Shown here: one piece after another, positions 8,316 through 18,359 of the stretch
Layout: each line of letters opens with the position of its first letter
How positions within the stretch are numbered: the stretch's first letter is position 1
Source of the DNA: Macrococcus carouselicus
Lineage (GTDB): Bacteria; Bacillota; Bacilli; Staphylococcales; Staphylococcaceae
DNA length: 64,000 nucleotides
Assembly: GCF_004359515.1 (NCBI RefSeq)
Contig: NZ_SCWD01000001.1
Coordinates: 682,001-746,000, forward strand
Reading direction: 5' to 3'
The notes under the pieces: generated by a model
What the model was told of the DNA's origin: nothing
The model's database searches: none
The model's input: the letters and a program-made list of their open reading frames with translations, nothing else
Program-made: the position numbers and the translations under genes

Positions 8316-9788
8316 CTACTTCATATCGTTGATCATTTTTTTTGCACCTGTCAGCTGAGGATCATTTTTCTCCAGTTTAATTCTTAATAATTCAGTGAAC
8401 CGTTCAGTTGATTTACCGTGCATCTGACCGGTCACTTTCAGTTTATGATCCTGCTGAAATTTTTCTACCGCTGCTTCAGTTTTACTGTCAAATGTCGTGT
8501 CCACTTTACCTGTGTGATAGCCAAGTGCTGTCAGACCTACTTCCAATGACTTAACACGGCTATTCTTTTCGCCTACCGTATATACATCATCAGGATTCAG
8601 TACATGACTGTTCGCATAAGCTGGCAGCTCAATATTCTTATCAGGCTTGATTCCTTTTTTATGAATCCATGTCTTATCAGGTGTCAACCATTTCATCTGA
8701 GTGAACTTGAGTAATGAATCATCTTTATAGGGTGTAGCTGTCTGCACGATGCCCTTACCGAATGATTCAGTCCCTGCTATCTTTGCCTTACCGTTATCAC
8801 GAAGGGCAGCTGCAAAGACTTCTGATGCGCTGGCTGACCCTTCGTTCAGAATGATGACAGTAGGAAGATTTTTAGTGATCGGGTTGGCCGGATTGTCACT
8901 GTTGTAGACAGTCGGTTCACCCTCCTTAGTCTGGGTATAGAAGAGCACGTCACCTCTAGGTATAAATTCCCCTGCCATTTTCTTCGCTTCTTCAAGATAG
9001 CCGCCCGGATTATTTCTGAAATCAAGAATCAGTTTTTCCATCCCTTCCTGTTCCATTTTCTTTAAGGCCGCATGGAATTCCTCTGCCGTCCCTTCCTGGA
9101 ACTTAGTGACAGTGATAAGTGCTGTCTTCCTCTTCAGCATTCTGGATTCAACACTATCGAGATGGATCTTACCTCTTTTGATGACAACCTTAAACGGTTC
9201 GCCGCCACCTCGTTTCAATGTCAGTGTAACGGTAGTTCCCGCTTTTCCTCTGATTTTACCGATGACATCAGCTGTTGTCATACCCTCTACTGATTTACTG
9301 TTGATAGCAATCAGCTCATCATTAGGTTTCACACCTGCTTTATAGGCAGGAGAATCCTTCAAAGGACTTGTGATAATGATTTTTTCGCCTGCCTGACTGA
9401 TTTCTGCTCCGATTCCCTGAAAGTCACCACTCATTGTATCTGAGAACGCCTGCTGTTCTTCCTTGGTCATATATTCGCTGTAGGGATCGTCAAGTCCGCT
9501 GACCATTCCTTTGATGGCACTGTCAATGAGCTTGGATTTATCAATTTCCTTATAGTAGTTTTCACTGAGTGTATCGTAGACCTGATAAAGCTTGATAAAT
9601 TCAGAGCGTTTCGGTGCTTCATTATCAACCGTCTTCTGGTCGCCGCCTATCAGCGCAAATGTCGTCACTGCAGCTGTCAGAATAATCGCACCGATGACCG
9701 TTATAATAAATTTGAACAGGCTGATGGTCACTTTTTTTTCCTGTTTGTCAGGTTCATTATGTTCATTTGTCAAAATTTTCACATCCAT
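8316..9788 (-). CDS. ctpA: C-terminal processing serine protease CtpA (S41 family)
   Basis: Membrane-anchored extracytoplasmic protease of 490 residues. An N-terminal cytoplasmic stretch is followed by a transmembrane helix (about 24-48), a PDZ domain (about 110-195, with GIGAEI and SPAYKAGVKPNDELIAIN), and the S41 catalytic domain. The nucleophile Ser is in NEGSASASEVF and the general-base Lys in ESFGKGIVQT. A C-terminal peptidoglycan-binding domain follows (SLEVGLTALGYHTG, AAVEKFQQDHKLKVTG). The staphylococcal orthologue is linked to cell-wall stability and virulence. No clear Shine-Dalgarno precedes ATG 9788; a TTG five codons later is an alternative start. Confidence 0.93.
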   Translation of the reverse strand: MDVKILTNEHNEPDKQEKKVTISLFKFIITVIGAIILTAAVTTFALIGGDQKTVDNEAPKRSEFIKLYQVYDTLSENYYKEIDKSKLIDSAIKGMVSGLDDPYSEYMTKEEQQAFSDTMSGDFQGIGAEISQAGEKIIITSPLKDSPAYKAGVKPNDELIAINSKSVEGMTTADVIGKIRGKAGTTVTLTLKRGGGEPFKVVIKRGKIHLDSVESRMLKRKTALITVTKFQEGTAEEFHAALKKMEQEGMEKLILDFRNNPGGYLEEAKKMAGEFIPRGDVLFYTQTKEGEPTVYNSDNPANPITKNLPTVIILNEGSASASEVFAAALRDNGKAKIAGTESFGKGIVQTATPYKDDSLLKFTQMKWLTPDKTWIHKKGIKPDKNIELPAYANSHVLNPDDVYTVGEKNSRVKSLEVGLTALGYHTGKVDTTFDSKTEAAVEKFQQDHKLKVTGQMHGKSTERFTELLRIKLEKNDPQLTGAKKMINDMK

Positions 9789-9845
9789 CTATATTTATAA
9801 GTCATTTTAACAGTTTGAAGCTTAAATTAAAAGATTGAACCTGAA

Positions 9846-9872
9846 AAGAGCACCTTCCTTTCGGAAGATGCT
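9846..9872 (-). terminator. Intrinsic terminator after the yozE-like gene
   Basis: Minus-strand stem AGCATCTTCC / GGAAGGTGCT with a GAAA tetraloop, then TCTTTTC. The stem begins inside the stop codon of the yozE-like gene and ends the long thyA-to-yozE cluster. Confidence 0.8.
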
Positions 9873-10092
9873 AAAACTTTCGCCATTCTTCGTATTCACG
9901 ATATAAATCATCAAATAGGGATAATTTCATCTGAGCGGAGCCATAGTTTTCGATGTAATCAGACAGCATATGATATTGATTCTCATACTTTGGAAACATC
10001 AGATCTTCAAACATGGCTTCTGCAAACTGTCCGTAACCATTTTTTGCACCCCGCTGAGTCAGTACAAACTGATAGAACGAATGATTCTTCAT
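9871..10092 (-). CDS. YozE-family SAM-like small protein
   Basis: A 73-residue, highly charged and aromatic protein (SFYQFVLTQRG at the N-terminus, YREYEEWRKF at the C-terminus) matching the YozE/UPF0346 family, which folds as a SAM-like helical bundle. No biochemical role is known to me. Its ATG overlaps the crr stop (TAATG), indicating translational coupling with the gene ahead of it. Confidence 0.85.
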   Translation of the reverse strand: MKNHSFYQFVLTQRGAKNGYGQFAEAMFEDLMFPKYENQYHMLSDYIENYGSAQMKLSLFDDLYREYEEWRKF

Positions 10093-10589
10093 TACTTTGC
10101 TGCAACTTCAGCCACGATAGTCTGTCCTCTTTGCACTGCATCCTGTGCGATGATCTCAAATGATTCCACTGCCTCACCATTCGTAATAATGATAGGTGAA
10201 ATAATTGATGACGCTTTTTCTTTGATCAGCTCGATATCAAATTCAAGCAGTTCATCACCGACACTGACTTTATCGCCGACATTGACTTTAGTCGTGAATC
10301 CTTCTGCATTCATCGCTACAGTTTCCAGCCCCACGTGAATCAGTATTTCGAGATTATTAGCTGTCTTCAGACCAATCGCATGTTTAGTAGGGAATACATT
10401 GATGACCTCACCGTCTACTGGAGAAACCACTAAACCTTCAGATGGCTCAATACCGAAACCGTCACCCATCATTTTCTGGGCAAAGACAGGGTCCGGTATG
10501 GACTCGATGGCTACATATCGGCCCGTTATCGGTGCTACGATATTAACGTTTTTATTCACTTCTTCTTTTCCGAATAATTTTTTGAACAT
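10092..10589 (-). CDS. crr: PTS glucose-type IIA component
   Basis: A 165-residue EIIA-Glc domain protein that accepts phosphate from HPr and passes it to IIBC transporters. The fold signature is visible: PVDGEVINVFPTKHAIGL, then LEILIHVGLETVAMNAEGF, giving the two active-site histidines, and the C-terminal VEVGDK-like loop. As a stand-alone IIA it probably serves several sugar permeases encoded elsewhere. It sits between msrB and yozE in a tight minus-strand cluster. Confidence 0.93.
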   Translation of the reverse strand: MFKKLFGKEEVNKNVNIVAPITGRYVAIESIPDPVFAQKMMGDGFGIEPSEGLVVSPVDGEVINVFPTKHAIGLKTANNLEILIHVGLETVAMNAEGFTTKVNVGDKVSVGDELLEFDIELIKEKASSIISPIIITNGEAVESFEIIAQDAVQRGQTIVAEVAAK

Positions 10590-10601
10590 AGGAACATCTC
10601 C

Positions 10602-11030
10602 TTATTGTTTAAAGTGATTGATGATATCTGTATACCCTAATTCTTCAAGTTTATCATAAGGAATAAACTGGATTGCCGCTGAATTGATGCAGTATCTGAG
10701 TCCGCCGGTTTCCCGTGGACCATCATTGAAGACGTGACCTAGATGACTGTTAGCAGCCTCACTGCGGACTTCTGTTCTCAGCATCCCGTGAGATTTATCA
10801 ACCAGTTCGACTATCTCTTCATCATTAAGCGCCTTTGAGAAACTTGGCCAGCCGCAGTTCGAATCGAATTTCTCTTCTGATGTAAAAAGCGGTTTGCCGC
10901 TTATTTTATCGACATAAATTCCTTTCTCGAAGTGATTCCAGTATTCATTCTGAAAGGGTGGCTCTGTCCCGTTCTGCTGGGTCACGATATATTCAATCTC
11001 ATTTAAATCATTGATATTCTTTTTCAGCAT
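10602..11030 (-). CDS. msrB: Peptide methionine-(R)-S-oxide reductase MsrB
   Basis: Reduces the R-epimer of methionine sulfoxide in proteins. Of the 142 residues, CGWPSF, RTEVRSEAANSHLGHVF and RYCINSA are the MsrB core, with the catalytic Cys in RYCINSA. I place the start at ATG 11030 (MLKKNINDL) because GGGGGG lies 6 bases upstream; an in-frame start eight codons earlier overlaps msrA and has no such site. The ATG is one base from the msrA stop, so the two repair enzymes are made together. Confidence 0.95.
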   Translation of the reverse strand: MLKKNINDLNEIEYIVTQQNGTEPPFQNEYWNHFEKGIYVDKISGKPLFTSEEKFDSNCGWPSFSKALNDEEIVELVDKSHGMLRTEVRSEAANSHLGHVFNDGPRETGGLRYCINSAAIQFIPYDKLEELGYTDIINHFKQ

Positions 11031-11031
11031 G

Positions 11032-11559
11032 TTATTCCCCCCAGTGTTTCTCAATGAAATCTTTACGGCCGGAACGTGCTTGATAGTTCTGATAATGCTC
11101 AGGGTCTTTCTGATAGAAATCCTGATGGTAATCCTCTGCAGGATAGAAGTTCTTATAGGGCAGAACAGGCGTCACGATCTTACCCTTAAAGATTTGTTTC
11201 GCATCAAGCTCCGCAATCAATGCCTCAGCTGTTTCTTTCTGCGTGTCGTCATGATAGAAGATAGCCGGTTCATAGCTCTCTCCGCGGTCAAAGAACTGTC
11301 CGCCGGCATCTGTCGGATCAAATGTCTTGAAGAAAACTTCGAGAACTTCTCTATAGGAAATCACTGTTTCATCGAAAGTAATCTGCACCGCTTCACGGTG
11401 GCCTGTTGTATTCGAACAGACCTCCTTATAAGTCGGGTTCTCGACATGTCCGCCGCTATAGCCGGAAATGACGCTTTCTACACCGTCATACTGATGAAAA
11501 GGTTTAACGAGGCACCAGAAACAGCCCCCTGCAAGTGTTGCTATTGTCATATTGTCCAC
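11032..11559 (-). CDS. msrA: Peptide methionine-(S)-S-oxide reductase MsrA
   Basis: Reduces the S-epimer of methionine sulfoxide. The 175-residue protein opens with the catalytic GGCFWC motif (residues about 11-16), followed by GYSGGHVENPTYKEVCSNTTGH and the C-terminal YHQDFYQKDP typical of the family. GCFWC usually starts with E or F after the motif; here Leu follows. The msrA-msrB pair repairs oxidised protein methionine and complements the bacillithiol genes elsewhere in the window. Confidence 0.95.
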   Translation of the reverse strand: MDNMTIATLAGGCFWCLVKPFHQYDGVESVISGYSGGHVENPTYKEVCSNTTGHREAVQITFDETVISYREVLEVFFKTFDPTDAGGQFFDRGESYEPAIFYHDDTQKETAEALIAELDAKQIFKGKIVTPVLPYKNFYPAEDYHQDFYQKDPEHYQNYQARSGRKDFIEKHWGE

Positions 11560-11562
11560 TCC

Positions 11563-12087
11563 TTAATCTAAATCAAAATGCCAGCCTTCAGAATCGATAT
11601 CAGTCAGTGTCAGTTGCCTGCCTGCCACTTTTACCGGTTCAAGCTGATAATAAAAGCATTTATTTTTAACATCAAGTTCTATACCTTCAGGAAGATGAGC
11701 GAACTCTTTAATCAGCTTCAGCTGCTGCTCATCTGATAGTTTTAACCCGGCGATATTAATATCTGTAATCTTAAGTCTAAGCTTATTATCACTAATAACT
11801 GATGGCGCCGTCAAAATATTTGTCTTAATATTCAGACCCATGAAAGAAGACTGATGTTTTATCGCGAGCCGATCCCCTTTAAGTTCCAGCTGAACGTCTT
11901 CAGTACTTTTCTCTGCAATGACATTCTGAATGAGGACAGGCGGGAGTACAATCTGACCCGGACGGGAAGTATCAAGAATAGGGGCACTTTCCGGCTCAGC
12001 GTTCAATGTCTGCGTCAACCAGATGAGGACTAGCAGATTCACAGCAGCTAGAACCGTAAACAGCAGCCATCCCATCCTGTTAAGCAC
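11563..12087 (-). CDS. YpmS-like membrane-anchored protein (DUF2140)
   Basis: A 174-residue protein with one N-terminal transmembrane segment (about 5-27) and an extracytoplasmic beta-rich domain ending in LTLTDIDSEGWHFDLD. This matches the YpmS/DUF2140 family by layout and by its conserved position beside msrAB in Bacillus and Staphylococcus. Function is unknown. It overlaps the preceding acyltransferase gene by 8 bases, so the two are probably translated together. Confidence 0.75.
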   Translation of the reverse strand: MLNRMGWLLFTVLAAVNLLVLIWLTQTLNAEPESAPILDTSRPGQIVLPPVLIQNVIAEKSTEDVQLELKGDRLAIKHQSSFMGLNIKTNILTAPSVISDNKLRLKITDINIAGLKLSDEQQLKLIKEFAHLPEGIELDVKNKCFYYQLEPVKVAGRQLTLTDIDSEGWHFDLD

Positions 12088-12804
12088 GCGTCAGCGCCTC
12101 TGCTATCCGTTGTCTGATCAGCTGACCGACCTCATCCAGAGAATGGTCTGTGAAAACAGAGGCAGGAACCGGTTCAAGAATCTGAACGGTGACTTTACCC
12201 GGCACCATGCGTTTACTGTCATATTTCTCCATGATGTCTGACGTCCCCGAAATAGCGACAGGGACGATGTCAACACCTGCTGATTTTGCAATCTTCAGAC
12301 CGCCTGCCTTAAATTCCTGCAGACCCTGACCTTTGCTGCGGTGTCCTTCAGGGAAAATGAGCAGATTATGACCCGCTTTAAGTGATGCGACGCCGTCCTT
12401 TATCATCTGCAGACTCGAACGGCGATTTGAGCGGTCCAGATAAATACTGTTCAGTGCTACCATCCATTTGTCCAGAAATGGAATCTGCTTCACCTCGATT
12501 TTTGACACAAATCCGAACGGGCGTTCAATCGCATGAATAAGTACCGGTATGTCGAAATTCCCCTCATGGTTGCTGATAAGCAGGACAGGCTTGTCATCAT
12601 TGCTGTTATTTCCTGTCACTTCTACTGTGACGCCGGCAGAGTCAAGAATACAACCTGCCCACTTTTTTGCCATCAGTGAAGTATAGGTATCCTGCGAGTG
12701 GACAGTTGGAAGAGTTTTTTTCTTCTGTTCCATTGCGTTCAGTCTGGTCGTGGCCAGCGCCGCATAGCCGACAATGATAGCGACTGTTCTCATTAATCTG
12801 AACA

Positions 12805-12805
<1 letters not shown>
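12080..12805 (-). CDS. 1-acyl-sn-glycerol-3-phosphate acyltransferase-like protein (PlsC family)
   Basis: A membrane-associated lysophospholipid acyltransferase of 241 residues. The catalytic NHX4D motif is NHEGNFD, the acceptor-binding block is YLDRSNRRSSLQ, and the third block is FPEGHRSKG. A hydrophobic N-terminal segment precedes the domain. By family it would make phosphatidic acid from lysophosphatidate. Its start overlaps the dfrA stop by one base. Confidence 0.85.
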
Positions 12806-14242
<1,437 letters not shown>

Positions 14243-14315
14243 GTCGTCACCTCTTTTAAATTTTAAAATAATCGCTTATAATGAGATTATTAAGATGTGG
14301 AACGGGGGTACTCAC

Positions 14316-14390
14316 ATGCAGGAAATGATGATTGTTTCAGGTTTATTTTTACTTTTAGCTTATATGATCAGTATGATGATCACTGAGTAA
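14316..14390 (+). CDS. Small hydrophobic protein, 24 residues
   Basis: A short frame, starting [14 protein letters not shown] and ending ITE, lies opposite to its neighbours. It has a GGGGGT ribosome-binding site 7 bases ahead of ATG, a TATAAT at 14277-14282 (with only a weak -35), and an intrinsic terminator directly after the stop. The protein is a single transmembrane helix. These three signals together support a real small gene, but I do not recognise a family. Its last 36 bases are antisense to the end of the methyltransferase gene. Confidence 0.5.
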   Translation: MQEMMIVSGLFLLLAYMISMMITE

Positions 14391-15173
14391 GTCGCCGCGG
14401 CGGCTTTTTTTTATACCGAAATGGCTCTTCGTGCTCTTACGGAGCTGAACATCAAAGCCGAATTCTTCAAACAGCGGACTGCGAAAATGAGCTTTTAAAA
14501 TCACGAGTCGACTGTACTGCAGCAGATATCGAATAAACGATGCATTGTCATCATAGGAAATCACCTGATGGAGAACTTCCATACCGGACTGCTGGTCGAC
14601 TGTCTCCTCGAACATAGGATCAGCGTACACGATATCAGCTATCCTTAAGATTGCGCTGTCTGCCGTACCGTAGTGGAACTGAATCCGCTCAGATAGCGCC
14701 GGGTGAAACTGCTTGATACCCTGTGAGATAACGAAATAAATAAGGGGATGCTGCTCATAGGCATGGAACTGACAGTTCTTCAGCATGGACGCCATCAGCA
14801 TCAGATCATTGCCCATGCCCATCGTCGTATCGACAATCTGCAGTGCTGAATCAAGTGGTACAGCCATTAGATTGACAAGCGGTGGTAGTTCCCCTCTTTT
14901 GTCAAATGCCTTCAGCTTGAACCTCATTGTATTTTCATGATAAACAATTTTTGAGCTGCTGTCGAAATATAACAGAGGGAGATGATGACTGATCACAATC
15001 AGCGGAACGTCGCTCTCTCTGAATAACTCAGCTATCGTTTTCTTATCCCGCCGGATCACTTCGACACTCTGCCCCATCTTCTGAAGCTCATCTTCCGCTT
15101 TTTCAATATGTGAAAAAATCACATCATCCGTCTTGACAGATGATGTGATTCTTACTTTATTTGCAGTGCTCAT
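14355..15173 (-). CDS. Class I SAM-dependent methyltransferase-like protein (YpiP/RsmJ-like)
   Basis: A protein of about 272 residues. It has a Rossmann-type motif I as [16 protein letters not shown], an acidic residue after strand 2 (HAYEQHPL), and a motif IV-like IVYADPMFE. This layout resembles RsmJ-like methyltransferases and the uncharacterised Bacillus YpiP. The substrate is unknown; rRNA is a reasonable guess only. The start is ATG 15173 (or TTG one codon earlier); it lies within the 3' end of brxA and no clear Shine-Dalgarno is seen, so translation may be coupled. Confidence 0.7.
   Translation of the reverse strand: MSTANKVRITSSVKTDDVIFSHIEKAEDELQKMGQSVEVIRRDKKTIAELFRESDVPLIVISHHLPLLYFDSSSKIVYHENTMRFKLKAFDKRGELPPLVNLMAVPLDSALQIVDTTMGMGNDLMLMASMLKNCQFHAYEQHPLIYFVISQGIKQFHPALSERIQFHYGTADSAILRIADIVYADPMFEETVDQQSGMEVLHQVISYDDNASFIRYLLQYSRLVILKAHFRSPLFEEFGFDVQLRKSTKSHFGIKKSRRGDLLSDHHTDHIS
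14389..14412 (+). terminator. Intrinsic terminator after the small hydrophobic ORF
   Basis: GC-rich inverted repeat GTCGCC/GGCGGC followed by eight T on the plus strand, directly after the stop of the 24-residue frame. It lies inside the coding sequence of the convergent methyltransferase gene. Confidence 0.65.
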
Positions 15174-15594
15174 CAAACGCGTCTTTTAAATCCATTGCGA
15201 TCTCCTCAACGTGACGGCCTTCAATATGCAGTCTCGGCATAAAGTACACCAGTTCTTTCCCTTTGAATAAGGCCATCGATGGACTGGAAGGTTCCTGGCC
15301 GATGTACTCACGCATCTTGGCAGTTGCTTCGCGCTCCTGGCCAGCAAAGACAGTGACGGTTGAATCCGGTTTATGGTCGTTCTGCGTCGCTACTGCGACA
15401 GCTGCCGGACGCGCAAGTCCTGCCGCACAGCCGCAGACTGAGTTCACGACGACAAATGTCGTTTTATCGTCAGTGACGCCGTCAAAATAGCTCTCAACTT
15501 CTTCAGGTGTTTCCAGTGACTCAAATCCTTCACTTGTTAGTTGTTCACGCATCGGCATTGCCATCTGCTTCATATACTCTTCGTATGCATTCAT
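15157..15594 (-). CDS. brxA: Bacilliredoxin BrxA/BrxB
   Basis: A 145-residue thioredoxin-fold protein with the CGC active site ([15 protein letters not shown]) that defines the YphP/YqiW bacilliredoxins. It removes bacillithiol from S-bacillithiolated proteins. The oxidised product is later recycled by bacillithiol disulfide reductase, for which ypdA is a candidate further along. The gene is one base from the cvfC stop. Which of the two paralogue names applies cannot be settled without the second copy. Confidence 0.9.
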   Translation of the reverse strand: MNAYEEYMKQMAMPMREQLTSEGFESLETPEEVESYFDGVTDDKTTFVVVNSVCGCAAGLARPAAVAVATQNDHKPDSTVTVFAGQEREATAKMREYIGQEPSSPSMALFKGKELVYFMPRLHIEGRHVEEIAMDLKDAFDEHCK

Positions 15595-16706
15595 TATTTA
15601 GTCTCCTTATTTCGGTTTGCGATCTGCTTCCAGACGGAACCTACAGCCGCTTCCCCTTTTTCAATCCGTTCTTTCGCCATTCTTGTCTGCAGACTGACTT
15701 CAAATGCCGGGTCATCGATATGTTCCTCAAGATACGGCAGACTGGACTCGTCTCCTTCATCGTAAATGAACATCGCCGCGCGCCATCTGACTATGGCATG
15801 TTTATCAGACAGTGCCTCGTGCATGACAGGCAGACTGGACTTAAATCCTAAGTCACTGAGTGTGTCACCCGCTGTACGACGTACCGTCAGATTGTTATCC
15901 TGCATCGCTGTATGCAGAAGCGGCAGCACCGCTTCTGTTCCAATCATGCCGAGGAAGACAATACCCAGACGTCTCAGCTGTGGTTTGTCATCCTGCATGA
16001 CGACTTCAAGTAATGGCAAGTCATCCAGCACAGGTTCAGGGAAGTGATCCAGCATACGATAGCGTTCCTGCCAGTCAGCAGCCCTGAACTCTTCCACTGT
16101 AAAACGTTTCAGTTCTTTCGGCTGTACTTCGTAATCAAGCGCCAGTCCTTCAGTGACCAGGGTCTGCAGACGCTGCTGCGGGAACAGTGCCTCCACTTCT
16201 TCCTGTACTGAAGTAATAATGTCATCTACTTCACCATACCGGACACCGAACGGCATCCATTTTCTAAGGAACACGACATTGTCATCGTCCTTCTGTGCGT
16301 CAAGCATCGCATCAATAAAACGGACGTCAAGCTGTCTGCGTTTCTCTCCTGCTTGACTGGTCACTTTAATCTGATAGGGAATCTGCTTAAAAGTCAGCAG
16401 TTCGACCTTATGTTCACCTGTATCAATATTAATAACCGGATCAGTTTCATCAGCTCCTGAAAAGACCTGATTGATCTGATTGATCAAGGTCTCCCACTCA
16501 CTTCTAGGCGTTTTATCAATTGCAATAAAATCCATCACATGGAAGATGGACTGCACACCGTTGATACGCAGCAGATCATTGATGAATGAGGGGTTACTAG
16601 GATTAATTACGCGATACGTATTGCTTTTATTATCATCTCTCTTATAATCAAGAACAATCTTCATTGTATTTGGACTTGGTGTCGGCTCAATTTTTATGAT
16701 CTTCAT
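15594..16706 (-). CDS. cvfC: Conserved virulence factor C-like protein (NifU-N plus HEAT repeats)
   Basis: A 370-residue protein starting [15 protein letters not shown], the N-terminal signature of the Nfu/NifU N-domain, followed by a central region and a C-terminal array of HEAT-like helical repeats (about 225-350, with [18 protein letters not shown] and [18 protein letters not shown]). The layout matches staphylococcal CvfC, identified as affecting virulence and haemolysin production but without a known biochemical activity. The start follows AAGGAG. It is downstream of the zinc-finger gene and upstream of brxA. Confidence 0.85.
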   Translation of the reverse strand: MKIIKIEPTPSPNTMKIVLDYKRDDNKSNTYRVINPSNPSFINDLLRINGVQSIFHVMDFIAIDKTPRSEWETLINQINQVFSGADETDPVINIDTGEHKVELLTFKQIPYQIKVTSQAGEKRRQLDVRFIDAMLDAQKDDDNVVFLRKWMPFGVRYGEVDDIITSVQEEVEALFPQQRLQTLVTEGLALDYEVQPKELKRFTVEEFRAADWQERYRMLDHFPEPVLDDLPLLEVVMQDDKPQLRRLGIVFLGMIGTEAVLPLLHTAMQDNNLTVRRTAGDTLSDLGFKSSLPVMHEALSDKHAIVRWRAAMFIYDEGDESSLPYLEEHIDDPAFEVSLQTRMAKERIEKGEAAVGSVWKQIANRNKETK

Positions 16707-16716
16707 GGCGTTCTCC

Positions 16717-16890
16717 TTACTGAAGGTTATTGCCCCACTGCTTGATCTGCAGTCCTACCGAGCATTTAGATATGCAATAATGATGCGCTTTTGTCTTACT
16801 GTCCTGACGCAGCGTCTTCTTAATCAGACATTGGTGACAATAATGGTCTTCAAGCTGATTGATTTTACGGACTGTGTCAATCATCTTCAT
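16717..16890 (-). CDS. Small zinc-finger protein (DUF2602-type)
   Basis: A 57-residue protein with paired metal-binding motifs: HYCHQCLIKK near the middle and HHYCISKCSVG near the end, followed by GLQIKQWGNNLQ. This Cys/His pattern matches the short zinc-finger domain family common in Bacillus and Staphylococcus. Function is unknown. ATG 16890 follows GAGGTGAGA. It is the first gene after a strong promoter, and its stop overlaps the ribosome-binding site of cvfC. Confidence 0.8.
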   Translation of the reverse strand: MKMIDTVRKINQLEDHYCHQCLIKKTLRQDSKTKAHHYCISKCSVGLQIKQWGNNLQ

Positions 16891-16907
16891 ATTCTCACCT
16901 CAATCTT

Positions 16908-16936
16908 ATTATAGGCACAATAGACCTGACTTTCAA
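16908..16936 (-). promoter_or_regulatory. Promoter for the zinc-finger-cvfC-brxA cluster
   Basis: Minus-strand TTGAAA (16931-16936), 17-bp spacer, TATAAT (16908-16913), about 18 bp ahead of the first start codon. Confidence 0.75.
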
Positions 16937-16960
16937 ACACACAGTTTATAAATCAAAAGC

Positions 16961-16989
16961 TTGAATAAACAATTCGCATCCTCTATAAT
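16961..16989 (+). promoter_or_regulatory. Promoter for the VUT-family transporter gene
   Basis: Plus-strand TTGAAT (16961-16966), 17-bp spacer, TATAAT (16984-16989), back-to-back with the divergent promoter of the zinc-finger gene. The leader to ATG is only about 28 nt, too short for a riboswitch. Confidence 0.75.
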
Positions 16990-17023
16990 TGTAAAGTTGA
17001 AATTTTAGAGAGGAGGTACACAT

Positions 17024-17704
17024 ATGACAAATGAAGTATGGGCAGTCATCGCCTTCATGGCCACATTCACCTTACTCGTACTCATGTACCGACTATATGG
17101 AAAAAATGGTTTATTCGTCTGGGTCGCAATCGGTACCGTTATCGCTAATATTCAGGTGACAAAAACTGTTGAAATCTTCGGTATCACAGCAACGTTAGGA
17201 AATGTCTTGTTTGCATCCATTTATCTAGCGACCGATATACTGAATGATATCTACGGCCGCGAAACAGCGAAAAAAGCAGTCTGGCTCGGCTTTGCATCTG
17301 TTATCGTCATGGTCGTGCTGATGTCGATCTCACTCAGCTTCATACCGGCAGAATCAGATATCGCACAGAACAGCATGGAAACTTTATTCGGACTTGTGCC
17401 GCGAATCGCAATCGGTTCAATTATTGCCTATATCATTGGACAGTATATCGATGTCTACATCTTCAACTGGATCAAGAAACGTTTCTCAAGTGACCGTACA
17501 TTCTATATCCGAGCATATGGCAGTACAACAATCAGTTCGCTAGTTGATACTGCCTTATTCTCACTGATCGCCTTTTACGGTATTATGCCGAATGCAGTCG
17601 TCATAGAGATTTTGATCACCACTTATCTATTTAAACTCATGACCACACTGCTGAATGTTCCATTCGGCTATATCGCGAAATCATTCGACAAGGACGTCGA
17701 CTAA
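17024..17704 (+). CDS. Queuosine precursor transporter (VUT/YhhQ family)
   Basis: A 226-residue integral membrane protein with about six hydrophobic segments, matching the VUT (DUF165, YhhQ) family that imports 7-deazaguanine precursors of queuosine. Family features visible here are LATDILNDIYGRETAKKAVWLG and the terminal TTLLNVPFGYIAK. ATG follows GAGAGGAGG. It is followed after one base by the RNase H-like gene, so the two are one transcript ending at the terminator at 18089. Specificity within the family is inferred. Confidence 0.85.
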   Translation: MTNEVWAVIAFMATFTLLVLMYRLYGKNGLFVWVAIGTVIANIQVTKTVEIFGITATLGNVLFASIYLATDILNDIYGRETAKKAVWLGFASVIVMVVLMSISLSFIPAESDIAQNSMETLFGLVPRIAIGSIIAYIIGQYIDVYIFNWIKKRFSSDRTFYIRAYGSTTISSLVDTALFSLIAFYGIMPNAVVIEILITTYLFKLMTTLLNVPFGYIAKSFDKDVD

Positions 17705-17705
17705 T

Positions 17706-18092
17706 ATGGCACAGATCTTTATAGATGCTGCAACGAGACAGAATCCATTTGAATCAAGTATCGGCTATGTCATCAAGACGGATGATACCGTGCTGGAATT
17801 CGGTCAGTATTTAGGTGAGATGGAGAACCATGAAGCAGAATGGAGCAGTCTGATAGAAGCATTGAAGCAGGCAGTGCTACTAAGCCTCACCTCAGTCATT
17901 CTGAAATCAGATTCCAGGATTGTCGTGGATTCCATCAACAAGAACTTCGTCAAAAATCCAAAATTCAAACCTTATCTGAAAGAATATCAGCAGCTTGAAA
18001 AACAGTTCGACCTGCTCATTATCGACTGGATACCCCGCGATCAGAACAAGCATGCGGATCACGTGGCAAGACATTATTTAAAGCAGCAATAG
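17706..18092 (+). CDS. RNase HI-like protein
   Basis: A 128-residue single-domain RNase H fold. The acidic catalytic set is visible: Asp in IFIDAA, Glu in NHEAEWSSLIEAL, Asp in LKSDSRIVVDSI and Asp in NKHADHVAR, with WIPRDQN preceding the last. This is like the YpdQ/YpeP group of bacterial RNase HI-like proteins, which can be active or degenerate. ATG is preceded by AAGGACG and lies just after the transporter stop. Confidence 0.82.
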   Translation: MAQIFIDAATRQNPFESSIGYVIKTDDTVLEFGQYLGEMENHEAEWSSLIEALKQAVLLSLTSVILKSDSRIVVDSINKNFVKNPKFKPYLKEYQQLEKQFDLLIIDWIPRDQNKHADHVARHYLKQQ

Positions 18093-18117
18093 GACGCCGA
18101 GTGCGTCCTATTTTTTA
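18089..18117 (+). terminator. Intrinsic terminator after the RNase H-like gene
   Basis: Stem AATAGGACGC / GTGCGTCCTATT with a CGA-type loop, then TTTTTT on the plus strand. Confidence 0.85.
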
Positions 18118-18183
18118 TAGATATTTTTCAGCTAAATTATAACGAAAATTCTTCAAATACTTATTTATATAGTTCTTGTTTTA

Positions 18184-18303
18184 ATGATAGTTCTATCAAT
18201 AATGGGTCAGATTTCGCTAACAGATATGCTAGCACTAGTGTGTATGATTATTTTAATCGTCATTAGTGCTACTCTAATTATCAGACAAACTAATAATAAA
18301 TAA
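18184..18303 (+). CDS. Possible small two-helix membrane protein
   Basis: The frame from ATG 18184 encodes 39 residues with one clear hydrophobic helix and the tail IIRQTNNK. The same frame is open back to 18136 and would add a second hydrophobic helix, but without an ATG/GTG/TTG start. No Shine-Dalgarno is visible. It lies between two terminators in an AT-rich interval. It could be a remnant of a longer membrane-protein gene. I do not recognise a family. Confidence 0.25.
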   Translation: MIVLSIMGQISLTDMLALVCMIILIVISATLIIRQTNNK

Positions 18304-18306
18304 ACT

Positions 18307-18352
18307 AATAGAGAGTGAAGACATAATCATACCTCCACTCTCTATTTTTTAG
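18307..18352. terminator. Bidirectional terminator between convergent genes
   Basis: An 11-bp inverted repeat (AATAGAGAGTG / CACTCTCTATT) with a loop of about 18 bases and TTTTTT on the plus strand. It lies at the 3' end of the exonuclease gene (minus strand). Confidence 0.6.
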
Positions 18353-18359
18353 ATTTAAT

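Noticed and set aside
11011-11571. Plus-strand frame of 186 codons across msrA
   Set aside because: msrA on the other strand has catalytic motifs, a start and operon context; the plus frame is a shadow with no binding site.
16990-17023. Possible preQ1 riboswitch before the queuosine-precursor transporter
   Set aside because: The leader from the promoter to the start is only about 30 nt and lacks the preQ1 aptamer pattern.
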